DNA of 64,000 nucleotides from Populus alba (GCF_005239225.2 NC_133299.1:1182967-1246966), one strand, 5' to 3'; numbered from the stretch's first letter, positions 11,086 through 23,646 are shown. The notes: generated from the sequence alone by a model not told the origin. A program made the numbers and translations.

Positions 11086-12650
11086 TGATTTTGATTTTTT
11101 TTTAAAAAAAAATTGTTTTTATTTTTTTTTATAAAAATTAAATCAAACTAAAAATGATCATCCTTATTAATTTAAAAATAAAGGGTTAAAAGAATTCTTC
11201 TTTTTTCTAAGTTATTTTTATTCGAGAGTCTTTCCTTTATTTATCTATTTAAAGATTTATATTCTCACAATTTGTTCCTTTAGGTATTTTTTAATGGATT
11301 TTTTAAAACAATTTAAACTGTATTTGTTTGCACAATAGCTTAATACTTTAGGGTATTATCCATCAACTTTAATAGATCTTTTTTTTTTTCCCACTCATTT
11401 AGTCCAACAACATTTATCACCCTCGTTTAATTTTTACTTTTTCAGTTTCTATAAACACAATAAAAACTATTGTCTTTAGGATTGCAAGCTTAAAAGTTTT
11501 TAAAAGTTCTTTTTTTAATCTAAAACATTTTGTTAATAACAATGAAAAATTAATAGTGCTAATAATTTAATTGCTAATCTGAAATTGACTCAATTAAATT
11601 TAATTTTATTTGATAAGTCGTAACAGTTGAAAAAATAAAAAATAATATCATTTTAATTTTTTAATTTTTTAAAATAATATTAATTTGAATTGATTTGTCT
11701 AAATCATTACTGAAATCTAAAAAACATTAATTATAGTAGATTTGGCCGAGTTTTTAACAATGAGCAGGAGTTGATGAATAATTAATTTATACAATAGTAA
11801 ATTACTGTTTTTTAACGGTAATTCTAACATAATTTTGATTAATCAAATTCTAAGATTAAAGGAGGTCAAACATGAGAGAGAGGGAGGGAGGGAGGGAGGG
11901 AGGGAGATCTTGACAGAGAATTAAATCATAATTTATTTATTTATTTTAGCAGAATAAACGCTAAATAGAAGTTTCTAAGAACATTGATTTTGTTATTGAA
12001 AATGCAAGGAGGGGCAATCACAATAAACAAAATCTTTTTGCCTTTAAATATAGTTTGAAATCTAGTTTGGCAGTGAATTGATATGAGACCTAGTTGATTT
12101 GGAGTTGAAACTGGATTGCATAAAAAAAACAAAAAAATAAAAAGAATTCAGTGTAATTCTATGATTCAGTTGACCTAGTAAGACCCGGTCAAAATCTGAT
12201 TACAAATCTATTGATTTTTATTTTTTTATTTGATTAAAAGAACATTATTTTAATTTTAAAAAAAAAACTAATATAATCAAAACTTGAAATTCAAATTTTA
12301 AATCGGGCCACCGAAATGTATCTTAAAACTATACAATCACGAGAAGACTGATATGGTAAGTTAGGCAACCACCACCAGGTTTGTCGTTTTATATTTGATG
12401 GGTAATAACCCAGCTAAACGACACCTCTTAGGTTGTTGGCCTGGGTTTTGGTAAGGGCTAGATTCTCTTGCTTTTCTTTTTTCTTTTTTTTATCTAAAGC
12501 ATGAAACAATAATTATTGTAAAATAAACTAATAAAAAAATCTCTCTACGGACACCATTTTTTCTTCACCTAATCGTCAACACATGGACTCAGTTGTTGAA
12601 GATCAATAAATTCTCAACCAATTTTCAGAGTGAAAGAGCATTGAATTCAA
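11086..12650. other. Intergenic upstream of the UGT, with (GAGG)n microsatellite
   Basis: AT-rich, with no gene recognised. A GAGG/GGGA repeat sits at about 11872-11906. Poly-A and poly-T runs are frequent. The last few hundred bases are the upstream region of the UGT gene. Confidence 0.5.
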
Positions 12651-12651
12651 C

Positions 12652-12661
12652 CTATATATAG
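12652..12661 (+). promoter_or_regulatory. TATA box of the UGT gene
   Basis: CTATATATAG about 80 bp upstream of the ATG at 12743, a normal spacing for a plant core promoter with a 5' UTR of about 50 nt. Confidence 0.65.
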
Positions 12662-12742
12662 TGCCCCATAACCCAGTCCCGTATTATTTATCCAAAAAAT
12701 AGAAATCACACAGAAGCCAAAAAGCTTCCATATCCACCAAAA

Positions 12743-14185
12743 ATGGCACCCGCTCAAACCACCACACTCAAGAACGCACTGGTCTTCGTCCCAGCACCAG
12801 GAATTGGTCATCTTGTATCAGTCATGGAGTTTGCAAAACGTTTGCTTGAAAGAGATGACAGTTTCTCCATCACAATGCTTCTTATGTCCCCACCGTTTGC
12901 ACATGATGTTACAACCTATGTTGAGAAACTCAATGCATCTCACCCAGAATTTCAATTCCTTGGTCTGCCTACCGTAACCCCACCACCCCTAGAAGATGTT
13001 CTTGCTTGTCCTGAACATTTTGTGTCAGTTTTCATCGCGGATCATAAGAACCATGTTAAGGATATGATTGTCAACCATGTTTTGTCCAACAAGTCAGTTA
13101 AACTTGCTGGTTTGGTTCTTGATTTGTTTTGTACTGCCTTTGTTGATGTTGCCAAGGACCTTGGTGTCCCTTCTTATATTTTCTTTGCTTCTGGTGCTGC
13201 TTTTCTTGGTTCCATGCTTTACCTTCCTGATAGATTTGACAAGGGAGGAGTCACCTACAAACCAACCGATCCTGACTCTATTATCCCTAGTTACATCAAC
13301 CCAGTTCCCTCCAGGGTGTTGCCAAGTTTGTTGTTCCATGATGGTGGGTATTCAACCTTCGTAAGCCATGCTAGGAAATTCAAGGAGGCAAAGGGTATCA
13401 TTGTCAATACATTTGCAGAGCTAGAATCCCATGCTGTTAACTATCTTAATGGCGAGGCAGGTGTACCCCATGTTTACACTGTGGGGCCAGTGGTTGATCA
13501 CAAGGGCAACAGTCCAGTAGCTGATGGGAACCAACGTGAAGAGATCATGAACTGGCTCGATGCTCAGCCAGAGAAATCTGTGGTGTTTCTGTGCTTCGGA
13601 AGTCAAGGGAGCTTCGGTGTGCCTCAATTGAAAGAGATTGCACTTGGGCTTGAGCAAAGTGGCCAAAGGTTCTTGTGGTCTATTAGGAGGCCACCTTCTC
13701 AAGAATCTTTGAACCCCGGTGAAGTTAATGATTTTAGTGAGCTTTTGCCAGAAGGGTTTCAGGGCAGGACAAAAAATGTAGGGTTTATTTGTGGGTGGGC
13801 TCCTCAAGTTGAAGTCTTAGCCCATAAAGCCACAGGTGCGTTTGTGTCCCATTGTGGATGGAACTCAATTTTGGAGAGTACTTGGTATGGCGTGCCTGTT
13901 GTAACATGGCCCCTGTATGGTGAGCAACAAATCAATGCATTCCAGTTGGTAAAGGACGCCGGAGTGGCCATTGAAATGAAAATGGATTACAGGAAGGACG
14001 GCGGTGAGGTGGTGAAGGCAGACCAAGTAGCAAAAGCAGTGAAGGATGTGATTGAAGGTGCTAGTGACGTGAAAAGCAAGGTTAAAGCAATGAGTGAAAC
14101 TGGCAGGAAAGCACTGTTGGAGGGTGGATCTTCATATGTGGCGTTTGAAACCTTGGTTGGTGTTTTGTCAGGAAACAAGGCTTGA
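12743..14185 (+). CDS. UDP-glycosyltransferase, UGT71-type (family 1)
   Basis: Single exon, 480 aa, the usual length for plant family-1 UGTs. These cytosolic enzymes move a sugar, mostly glucose from UDP-glucose, to small molecules such as flavonoids, phenolics, hormones or terpenoids. Seen: the catalytic His in PAPGIGH (H23), its partner Asp in LVLD (D127), the hinge region near PEKSVVFLCFGSQG, and the 44-residue PSPG sugar-donor box at about 352-395, from WAPQVEVLAH through HCGWNS to Q395. The overall sequence, including FVPAPGIGHL, resembles UGT71 (UGT71K/E-like). G393 in LYGEQQ stands where Ala is more common. The acceptor cannot be read from sequence. The ATG sits in an AAAATGGC context behind a TATA box. 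A decayed paralogue fragment lies 1.7 kb upstream. Confidence 0.93.
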   Translation: MAPAQTTTLKNALVFVPAPGIGHLVSVMEFAKRLLERDDSFSITMLLMSPPFAHDVTTYVEKLNASHPEFQFLGLPTVTPPPLEDVLACPEHFVSVFIADHKNHVKDMIVNHVLSNKSVKLAGLVLDLFCTAFVDVAKDLGVPSYIFFASGAAFLGSMLYLPDRFDKGGVTYKPTDPDSIIPSYINPVPSRVLPSLLFHDGGYSTFVSHARKFKEAKGIIVNTFAELESHAVNYLNGEAGVPHVYTVGPVVDHKGNSPVADGNQREEIMNWLDAQPEKSVVFLCFGSQGSFGVPQLKEIALGLEQSGQRFLWSIRRPPSQESLNPGEVNDFSELLPEGFQGRTKNVGFICGWAPQVEVLAHKATGAFVSHCGWNSILESTWYGVPVVTWPLYGEQQINAFQLVKDAGVAIEMKMDYRKDGGEVVKADQVAKAVKDVIEGASDVKSKVKAMSETGRKALLEGGSSYVAFETLVGVLSGNKA

Positions 14186-14430
14186 AGAACTTACACGCCA
14201 TGTTAAAATCTGAGGTTGATTCTTCACTTACGTATGTTACCTCTTGTCTTGGTTCTTTTGGGTGATGATGCCAGTGCTATGCTTCAACCCTGTTAGATTT
14301 GCTTTTGGTCAATCTTCCTTTTTTTATTTCTTTTTCTTTTTTGTCTACTATGATGAGTTCATGTCTGGTCCCCCTCTTGTACTCTCAATAGTCAACAATA
14401 AAATTATCTCTCAATTTATCAAGAAAAGAA

Positions 14431-14627
14431 GTTGTTTATCTAGTAGTCTAGTGATAAAAATTTAAGATCAAGAGGTTTATTTTATTTGTAATCTCAGGTT
14501 TGAGTTCTGAATTGCTCATATGATGGTTATTGGAGGCTTACATGGTCGTAACTTCAGGGCCCGTGAAATTAGTCGAGGTGCGTATAAACTGACCCGGATA
14601 TCCATGTTAAACTAAAAAAAAAAAAAA
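14431..14627 (+). mobile_element. tRNA-derived SINE, copy 1
   Basis: About 200 bp ending in a poly-A tail. The 3' half, with GTCGTAACTTCAGGGCCCGT, AGTCGAGGTGCG and CCCGGATATCCATGTT, recurs in several copies in this window (22656-22830, 39716-39890, and inverted at 38441-38625 and 42806-42978). An internal GTTTGAGTTCTG resembles a weak RNA polymerase III box B. Confidence 0.65.
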
Positions 14628-16956
14628 GAGAGAGTTGTCCATGATTTGAAAGAATTAATTTCATGCCACCTCTGTGCATGCATCAGGGAATGGAGCAGTT
14701 GTTGTCTTGTTTATGTTTGTACAAAAAAAGCACTAAAATAAACCTCATTGCAGTTCCTCTGTGAAAATCTTCTCTTATTTAATTGAACAATTCTGTATCC
14801 AATAGTTTATTTTTTTTATATATTAAATAAGGTAAGAGTCTCTTTCACAATTATAATTAGACCGTTTATAAGATTACCATATGAGATCCAAAGTCCTTTA
14901 AAGCTTTCATTGAAACAAAAACCTTAGTTGTATCTAATAGTTTATTAGCCAATCTTGATCACTTCAGGTTAAAGAGAAAATTACAAAGAAATCTAATTTT
15001 CCTAATTAAAATATCACTCGATTAATTTCAAGATTAAACTTGTTCAAAACTCAAAATCTAAAGATTTTTTTTTAATTGTGTGGTTCTCATACCTTTTAAA
15101 AAACAGTTTATAAGTCATCAATAACTATGACAAAAGATAGCGACTAAATTTAGATCGAGAGTTGATGTCTTCCACTAAAAAAAAAAAAAAAAAAAGATGA
15201 ACTACTCTAACAAGCTATGGTTCCAAAGTCAAATCATATCATGTGGAATACAAACGTGTTTCCTTCAATGGATCGACTATTTATGAGGGCACTTAAGTAA
15301 TAAAGACAAACCAATCTATAAATAAATTTATAAATTTTTTATTATTATTATTAATATAGATATCTAAGTTAGTTCATCATAATTTAATTAATTTTATAAA
15401 TTTTAAAATTAATAATTATATAAATTTTTAATAATTCTAATATAAAGTGTTTAATGATACTGAGAGTGGGATAAATTATTGAATTTTCTTTTCCATGTGA
15501 AATAGAAACTTGTACATTTTCCTGCTTTCCCACTATAACTGTGTGACATCAGCCTGATAATTTCCTAAATCATGAATCAACACAAACAAAACTGGCCGAC
15601 CATTTTTTTATGTTTTATGTTTTTTTTTCCAAAAGAAAATTCCCACGAAGTAATTCTTCATAGGGTACCTATAAGAAAGTCTTAATCATGCTATTTCCTA
15701 TTTTAATAGAAAATTATTGATTTTTTTTAATTTCTCTTATTGTAATGGTTAATTTAGAATATTCTTAGCCTTATTTTTTCACACCAAAAATTTATTATTT
15801 AATCTTAGAAATAATTAGTTAAAGATTTCTTTTTCCTTATTCGTGAGAACTTAATTTAACTAAAACTCAAATATAAATGTTAGTGACCTTTAAAAATCAC
15901 TTTAAATCTTTAGTTAAAGTTTTATTTTTAACTGAAAAATACATTCTTTCCAATTCTAAATTTCCATCCCAACTTTTTCATGATTTAAACTTAAAACATG
16001 TTATATACATAAAATTCGAGTATCAATAGCTTATTTCAATAAATAAAAAAAATTAATTTTAATGATTATGAATTCTTCTTTTATAATGTAAGGAGATTCA
16101 TGAGAAACTACCTCCGTTTTATATTATAATCTAAAATGTTTTACTTCTCCCGATGGAAAAAAAGTTGAGTTATGTTAATGAAAAATCTAATATTAAGTGT
16201 TGGAAGCGTAGTTATAAAATCCAAAACATCTAACGGATGGAAATGTAACCATATCGGTTTGTGTTAAATAAAAAATAGATCAAGGCATATATCAATCTGG
16301 CCTAAACTTATAAAAAATACTTGCAACCAATTCTGTTAACTTTTTTTTTAAAAGAATTTTTTAATTAAAATAATATTATTTTATTTATTTATTTATTTAT
16401 TTATCAATTTATGTTGACTCTCTCAAATCACACCTCGTGTGGGGGTTGGCCTCCGAGTTAGCTATGGTAAGAAGTTTTATTGGAACAAAACTAGAGTGGT
16501 GCCCGTTCTATGCCATGGATTCACATAATTTTTCTAATACAATATTTAGGTATCGTGAACACGCTTAAAAAGATAAAGAGAAATATAATAATTTGGGTTA
16601 TAATTCTGACAAACTAAATAAACTAGCTTTATTTGAATCATATGAAAAAAAAAAAAAAGAAGAAGAAAGAAGACAATGATAGCAAACAAAAATATATATA
16701 AATCATGATAACATGGGGAAAAAAAAACTTTATCCAAGAGTAAAAAAGATGATGTTGTTTTAATTTTTAGTCAACTAAACATGGAATCATGAAATATGAT
16801 AAAAACAATTGGTGTGAGCAAACTCAAACCAACATGGTAGACATGTATATAATATGAACATTAAGGGGTGAGCTGGTCCAAATGATATGAGAAACATGTG
16901 TTATAGGTCATGCAGTCGAGATAATTCAATAGAAAAAGAAATTGAAGAAAACAACA
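14628..16956. other. Intergenic, AT-rich
   Basis: No gene recognised. The content is AT-rich with homopolymer runs and a (TTTA)n tract near 16380-16403. The segment ends where the duplicated unit begins, in CATGTAAAAAAAA. Confidence 0.5.
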
Positions 16957-16969
16957 TGTAAAAAAAAAT

Positions 16970-18861
16970 ATCGGACAATGATATCAAAAAAAGAAAACAA
17001 GATAAAAAAAAAGATGTTAATCTCTGTTAACTTTTCAAATTCATGACCTAAGTCATCATAGCAGAAGCGATATATATGAAAAAAAATCAAGAAATCCAAT
17101 ACCTATGAAAAAACACAATTAAGGATGAAATAAAATAAAATCACATAAATAAATCCAAAATAAAAAATAACAATTAAAAGAATTAGGGTTAAATTAAAAT
17201 AAGAAATAAATTAAAGGGCAACAATAAATTTTAAATTCGAAGTTAAATTGGAAAGAATAAAAACATTATAAAAAATCAAAAGAATGAGGATAAAAAAAAA
17301 AAACAATACACTACTATTGTGTAAATAAATGAAAAAAAAAAGTTGACAATGATAAATAAAAATGTAATCTAAGAAATTAAGAGACAAATATAGATCAAAA
17401 TATTTAATATCACAACACAAGTCATTTACCTAGTTTTATTTAATGGATTTGTTTATTAAAATCATTTTCTAATATAAATGGACATACACATAAAATTTAT
17501 GAAATAAAATAAAACAAAAAAAAAATAGCATGGAAGACTGCTCATATTAAAAATATTATAAAAAAATAAATATTTTTTTATTTTAAAAAATAAATTTAAA
17601 ATATATTAAATATAAAAGAAAAAAAAATGAGGTCATACATTGTCAGGCATAGTAAGCCAAAACTAATGCCTAACCCATCAATAAAGGACCCACGCGTGCG
17701 GATTTTAATTTATTTTTAAGTTAATGGGACAAACAACAATTCACCCGTCCCAATTCTTTGAAAACAAATAGACAATGCATTATTTGGAAAACTCATATTG
17801 TAGTTGCTACGATAGCTAAAATAACAAGATTCCTGTTTTTTCACTCAAAAATCTGTTTTTGACCCAAAACACCTAAGAAACAATATAAAAATTTTATTAG
17901 CCAATTCATGACTTATAAAAACACACAAAAAAAGGTCTCAAAACCCAAAATAAAGAATCTTTCCAAACTCAAATATGTTTTTTAGGCGCTTTCCAAGGTA
18001 GAGAAAAACACATAATTTGAACTTTCTTCATTATATAGAACCATTTGACACAAAACCAATCGTTTTGATGGCAGAAGTTGTTGTCAATGACAACTTTTAC
18101 TATTTATGTCGGAATCTGGCAAGTCCATTCTTTTATCTGCCCAAAAAAACTAAAAAGAAAAAAAAATAAAGTTTGATATTAATTTTTTTTTTTTAAAAAA
18201 ATAGAAAGACTGATTCTCTAATAACTAAAAAAGATAATGAAATAAAATAAACCTATCAAACAAATCTCAAAGCGCCACCTATGTATTTTTTTTATATATA
18301 TATATTTTAGTTTTTTTTATCTTTCAACTCATCTCTCTCTCTAAAAATAAAATTGGATACTAATTTATGTTTAAATAAACTTAATTATAAAATTAAAAGA
18401 AGTTCAAAGAACCAAATTGAAGATTCTAAAAAAAAATCACAGTGAAACGAAATACCTCTTCTAGTTTTTAATGTAATAATAATTCTTAATTAATTCTGAA
18501 AAAGACGAACGTCAGTGCCAAATGATGGGCATTAATGACTTAGATAGGAGAGAGTATAAAAAAGCTAATTTGTGATCTTTGTCGCACACAGACAATCTCC
18601 ACTTCGCACATGAATCGTCGTGCCCATCTCTTCTTTTCACCTTAAAAGACTCCTTTCCTTTTTCGCTTTTCAAAATTGAGTGGAGCACCGCATCTGGCAT
18701 CCTCAAGCAAAGAAACCGAGAAGAAAACAGTGTGCTTCCCAGAAACTAGTGGAAACCACAATATTCTTTCTTCTTTCTTCCAAGAGTGGCCTTTTTCATG
18801 TAAATGTAAACGCTTGCCTGTAGACAAACGTGGATCAACCGTTGTCCACCCTTTTGCCTTC
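16970..18861. other. Intergenic upstream of acyltransferase 1
   Basis: Very AT-rich, with purine-rich A/G runs between about 16920 and 17640. From about 18500 the composition becomes more balanced, as expected of a promoter. No coding signal. Confidence 0.5.
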
Positions 18862-18867
18862 CACGTG
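18862..18867 (+). promoter_or_regulatory. G-box (CACGTG) upstream of acyltransferase 1
   Basis: CACGTG about 130 bp before the ATG and about 75 bp before the TATA box. This is the core bound by plant bZIP and bHLH factors (abscisic acid or light responses). The role here is inferred. It is preserved in copy 2. Confidence 0.45.
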
Positions 18868-18942
18868 TTCTGTACACAGTTGGATATTTATTCATCAAAA
18901 GGATCGGCCCCAAAAGGGTTTGGTCCTCTCCTTCTCTTCTTG

Positions 18943-18948
18943 TATATA
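18943..18948 (+). promoter_or_regulatory. TATA box of acyltransferase 1
   Basis: TATATA in the context TTGTATATAGCGCAAGAGTGC, 44 bp before the ATG. A similar arrangement (AAATATAGAGTGCAAGAGT) stands before the neighbouring paralogue at 23597. Confidence 0.5.
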
Positions 18949-18991
18949 GCGCAAGAGTGCAAAAATCAAAGGGAAGGGAAGAAAGAAAGAA

Positions 18992-20122
18992 ATGGAGGAT
19001 GGGGAGATGTACAGCATGATGAAGGTATGGCTCTCAATCTTTGCATCTCTAACTTACTGCTATATCATAGGAAAGATGATCCCAAAAGGTGTTACAAGGC
19101 TTCTCTGTGTGCTACCAATTGTTTGTCTATTTCTTCTTCTTCCTCTAGAACTCACCTCTATTCATTTTGGAGGGATGACATCTTTCTGCGTTGCTTGGCT
19201 TGCGAATTTCAAGCTCTTGCTTTTCGCGTTTGGCAAAGGCCCTTTGTGTCTAGACCCAAAGATCTCATTTGGTCGATTTGTTTCTGTTGCTTGTTTTCCC
19301 ATCAAAGTCCTACAAATCCCACCTCAAAAACCAAATCTAAATGGCCATGGCCATGAAAACCAAGCTCAAAAATCAAATCTAAATGGCCAAGATAGGCAAA
19401 AATTAATCTCTAGAAAGGGCCCTCGTAAATCATTCCTAAATTATGCAACCAAGGGTCTTCTTTTGGCAATGGTGGTGGCTTCATATGACTATAGTGATTA
19501 TATCCATCCAAAAATCATATGGCTCTTGTATTGTTTCCACATATATTTTTTTCTTGACATATTCCTAGCCATGTTGGCATCGGTGGTTCGAACCCTTTCA
19601 GGGCTTGAGCTAGAGCCACAATTCAATGACCCTTACCTCTCGACTTCGCTTCAAGACTTTTGGGGGAGAAGATGGAACCTCATGGCAACAAGCATCCTAC
19701 GCCCGATTGCGTACGATCCCATCCTCTACACGTGTAAGAACTTCATTGATCGCAGGTGGGCCCAGGGCATAGCAATTTTGGGTACCTTTCTAGTGTCTGC
19801 GCTCATGCATGAGCTCATTTTCTACTACCTCGGACGCGCGAAGCCCACGTGGGAGGTCACTTGGTTCTTTTTGCTACATGGAGTGTGTTTACCGGTCGAG
19901 ATTACTTTGAAAAGGGCTGTTAACGGCAGGTGGCAGATTCCCAGGCCGATGCAAACTATATTGACCATTGGATTTGTGATATCTACCGGCTTTTGGCTGT
20001 TTTTCCCACCATTTCTTGCGTGTAAAGCAGGTGTTAGGGCAATTGAAGAGTACGCGGCTGTACGCGAGTATTTGAAGGAAGCTGGTCATGCTTATTTTCC
20101 TTGGATTTTTCAACAAATATAA
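18992..20122 (+). CDS. MBOAT acyltransferase 1: long-chain-alcohol / sterol O-acyltransferase (plant wax synthase family)
   Basis: Single exon, 376 aa, intact. Plant wax synthase-type MBOAT enzymes sit in the endoplasmic reticulum membrane and esterify an acyl-CoA to a fatty alcohol (wax esters) or a sterol (Arabidopsis ASAT1). Seen: repeated hydrophobic segments (about 10-27, 36-55, 62-80, 155-165, 174-197, 260-280, 288-303, 322-340); the family block ELEPQF then SLQDFWGRRWNLM (D222-M231); and the putative catalytic His in LMHELIF (H273), followed by a second conserved His in LLHG (H296). The loop at about 108-145 is polar with a short repeated NLNG word. Start: first ATG behind a TATA box. 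A paralogue follows 3.5 kb downstream. Alcohol versus sterol as acceptor cannot be decided. Confidence 0.9.
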   Translation: MEDGEMYSMMKVWLSIFASLTYCYIIGKMIPKGVTRLLCVLPIVCLFLLLPLELTSIHFGGMTSFCVAWLANFKLLLFAFGKGPLCLDPKISFGRFVSVACFPIKVLQIPPQKPNLNGHGHENQAQKSNLNGQDRQKLISRKGPRKSFLNYATKGLLLAMVVASYDYSDYIHPKIIWLLYCFHIYFFLDIFLAMLASVVRTLSGLELEPQFNDPYLSTSLQDFWGRRWNLMATSILRPIAYDPILYTCKNFIDRRWAQGIAILGTFLVSALMHELIFYYLGRAKPTWEVTWFFLLHGVCLPVEITLKRAVNGRWQIPRPMQTILTIGFVISTGFWLFFPPFLACKAGVRAIEEYAAVREYLKEAGHAYFPWIFQQI

Positions 20123-22655
20123 CGGCTTGTAAATATCTAAGATTTGAGCAGATTTTGATTGAATGAACGGTTCTGATTTGATGCAAATCTACGAAATTAC
20201 AAAAATAAGCATGGTGGTTGTAGTTATGATTTATGTACTCACTCGATTTTTTTCCGGTATTCGGGCGGGTCAATTTTTCAAACATAAAAAAAAAAGATCT
20301 AAACAGATATTTAGATGAAGAAAATTTCAATGAATAATTTAATTAACCTGTAACACGGGATAACTGCAAAAACAAAAAAAATAGGAACCTTAAGGCTCAA
20401 TAAAACTAATTTCAAAAAGGAATTAAAAAAAAAATTAATATAAGTCAAATCAAGTTTACTTTATTAACAAATCACTTGTGATATAAAATTAAAATTAATG
20501 GATCAAAGTTAAATTAATAAAAAAATATTAATAGAAAATTGAGTCATCTTGTATTATCTTAAAATTCTTAACAAATTTGCGACTCATAATAATATTATAA
20601 AAATGAAAATCATAAAAAAAAAAAAATCTCAAGACCCATTAAAAGATAAATTTTTTTAAAAAATAATGAATCTAAAACAATTTATATTAACTTAATTAAC
20701 ATGTGATCCGGGATATTCATATAAAAAAAAAGGAAACGAAAAGAAAGGAAAGGAAAAGGCTTAAGACCCTATAGTTTGATGTCAATTTTTTTTTAAAAAA
20801 CGTTGAAAAAAAAAACTAAAGTCAAATCGGGACTAATCTTTAAATTAACAATCCTAGTTATAAGATCGAGATAACCCTGGATAAATAAAAGAAGTCTGGA
20901 ATAAAATTTTTAATCATACAAAAAAGAAAAAGAAAAAAAAGCATAATTAAAAGATAAAATAAATGGTAAGACAACCTTAATTTTTGGTTGAGTTGACATG
21001 AATTTCAAGGAGAGATGAGAGAAAATAAAGGGAGGAGAAAAAACTCAACCACCACCAATTCATCGTGATTTGAGCAACATGCGTCATCTCATCAACTTTG
21101 TCTTCAACTTTGTCTTGGACATTTCAAACGACATGACAATTGAGAAATTTTGGTTGCCCGGAATGGCACGGAACAATATGGGTGGTATGCACTTGTTGGC
21201 GCATGCACTTTTTTTTTTTTTATTATTATTATTATTTATATATGAAAATATTAATTTTTCCTGGATCCAAATAGAGCATAACAACAACACAAAAATTATA
21301 TGAAAAATACTAAAATATTCCTTTTATCCTTTAATTTTTTTTATATACTTTTAAGGATATTTATATAATTTAATTGTGTAAAAAAAATATAAAGTACTTC
21401 AATCAATTTGAAAATGACTTTTGAACTCCTGAGAAAAAAATATCATTTTACCTTAACTAGTAAGGCAAAAACTCTGTGCAGGAGAATAAAAAAGTAATAA
21501 CTACGTTGTGCGCGTCCACAATAAATTACCTCAAAATCTATCATAATTCATAAAACACCGATCTTTTTAGAGTTTTTTTTATAATTTGAGCAAACATGAA
21601 CCCCATCATTAAAAAGATAAGAGCATAGAACTCAAAAAAAGGCATAGGATGAATTCATGAAAAAAATTCTATGCCTTTTCCAAAAAACAAAAAGGGAAAA
21701 GGGGATTGTAATTTTAAAATTCTAGTGTATTTTTTATTATTTATTAAAATATATTGATTTAATATAGAGATTGTAATTTTAATACCATTTAATTTATAAT
21801 AGAGATTTAGTTTTGATTGATGCATAAGTTTCGAATTAAATAAAAGTAATGAGCGATGATAGGAGTGCTTTGGTATAAGAATATCTTGGTATTTGTCATT
21901 ACTAACAAGGAAAAAAAAATGTATTTATGTGTAAATAATAATAATAATCAAGGAAGAAAAATATAAAGGAAAACTTGTTAGAAGCCATCTAGACTTTATT
22001 GATTCCATCGCTCATTTCTACTTAGTAATTTCTCTTATGCATATAATTGACGGTTCATGATCATGGAAACTTAGGATTTGCATGCACACACGTGAAATTA
22101 TTTAATTTTTGAAGTTAATATTAATTTGAGAGTTGTTAAATAAATTAATAATACTTTGTACAAAGATTCAAGTGGATGTGTTATAGATTATTTTATTGTA
22201 TGTTATATATAGGAATAGGTGTGGACAGTCGCCTCAAGCGATATATAATTTTTTTAGATAAAATATTTAGCAGACATTTCAAAACATATAATTAAAGATT
22301 TTTTTCAAAGATCAATTAATAAAAATTTTGTCAACATAAGAATGCATTGATCATACTTTATACAAAATAACTAAATTCGAATAAATTATTTTAAAACATA
22401 TTTGTGTATTGAATGGTAATATTATGAGGTGACTTCTTCATTCATTATTTTATAGTATTTAATTGATCAGTAAATCTAAAATGGAATTAAATTGCTAAGT
22501 TTTTTTAAATTTATGAGAACTTGTTATTGTAAATAGAAAAATGCTCATGAAATTCAATTCATACTAATTATCTCTTTTTTTTTCCTTAAAAATGCTCAAA
22601 CTCCAACTAGCCAGGCTTCAAAATCAAAAGAAAACTCTAAATTAAAACAATGAAG
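20123..22655. other. Intergenic between the two acyltransferases
   Basis: AT-rich sequence with homopolymer runs. It has a less AT-rich island at about 21000-21220 without a recognisable product, and no convincing gene. Confidence 0.5.
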
Positions 22656-22830
22656 GATGTAATTTATCTGATTGGATTTTATGTTTGTTTTTTAGAAGTC
22701 ATTAGTTCGAGTCTTATAAATATTAGGATCGCTAGAGATTTATATAATTATTAATTTCAGGGCCTGTAAAATTAGTTAAAATATACACAAACAAGCTAAA
22801 ATATCCACATTAAAAAGAAAAAAAAAAGAA
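22656..22830 (+). mobile_element. tRNA-derived SINE, copy 2
   Basis: Contains GTTCGAGTC, a good RNA polymerase III box B, then TTTCAGGGCCTGTAAAATTAG and a purine-rich poly-A tail. Related to the copies at 14431, 39716, 38441 and 42806. It has a counterpart at about 49300 in the duplicated block. Confidence 0.6.
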
Positions 22831-23596
22831 AAGAAAAGAAAAGAAAGCTCTAAATTAGCCCGATTTAAACCATGATCATGTCCAAAATTTCTATGGGCTC
22901 AAGTCCAAATATTTATACTGGCTCACTGCCTTCGGCGGTCCACTAAAGTAATATTCTCGAGCATAAACCAATATTTATACGTGCAAGCGTGTCAGGAGAA
23001 TTTCAGAATCAAGGCTATCAAGAAGTACCAATTTAAAGTTTGATCAAGTCTATTCTGACTCTATAGGATAAAAAATTGGCCTAATAAATTAGGTTTATCG
23101 AAAAACACTTCTTGATTTATTCATCATCAAGTATTGGTATTTTGTCATGGTAAATATTATACTCCTACTTGACAAATAAGCATTAATTTAATATATTTTC
23201 AAATAAAAAAACTTTCAAAAATAAATTAAACTGTATTATCACGGGTTGGGCTTCGAGCTCATTGGCCCATCACATGTTTTGTTTGATCACGAAGCATTAG
23301 CAGCAGCGTGCATGTTTGTGCCTCACATTCATCAAGCTATTCCCGGCTGGCCTGCCTGGTCTCACTCAGCTATAACTCAGGTGACCAGACCAACTAGCAG
23401 TCCACCTATACTGCTAGCTACAATAATATCCATCATGGGAACAGCAGCAGCCAAGTGAAACAGGGAGCTGACGGCTAGAGAAAGTGGTTCAAAATATCTT
23501 AGAAAGAGACTGGGAGTGGTTGCTGGTGTTTAATGAGAGAGTCTAAATCATGGGTTCAAGTGAAAATGAGAGGTGAGTTGAACCACTTCCTTCAAC

Positions 23597-23606
23597 AAAT
23601 ATAGAG
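23597..23606 (+). promoter_or_regulatory. TATA-like box of acyltransferase 2
   Basis: AAATATAGAG about 40 bp before the ATG at 23647, followed by TGCAAGAGT as in the promoter of acyltransferase 1. Shared promoter layout supports an origin by tandem duplication. Confidence 0.4.
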
Positions 23607-23646
23607 TGCAAGAGTCTCCTTCAACAATCACATCTTGAGAGTGAAA

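Noticed and set aside
18676..19356. Long plus-strand frame (226 aa) before and over acyltransferase 1
   Set aside because: It runs from promoter sequence into the coding region in another frame, has no family motif and is a shadow of the real gene at 18992.
23246..23458. 70-aa frame upstream of acyltransferase 2, also in copy 2 at 49913-50110
   Set aside because: Its conservation only reflects the recent duplication. It could be an upstream ORF in a long leader, but no domain or promoter supports a gene.
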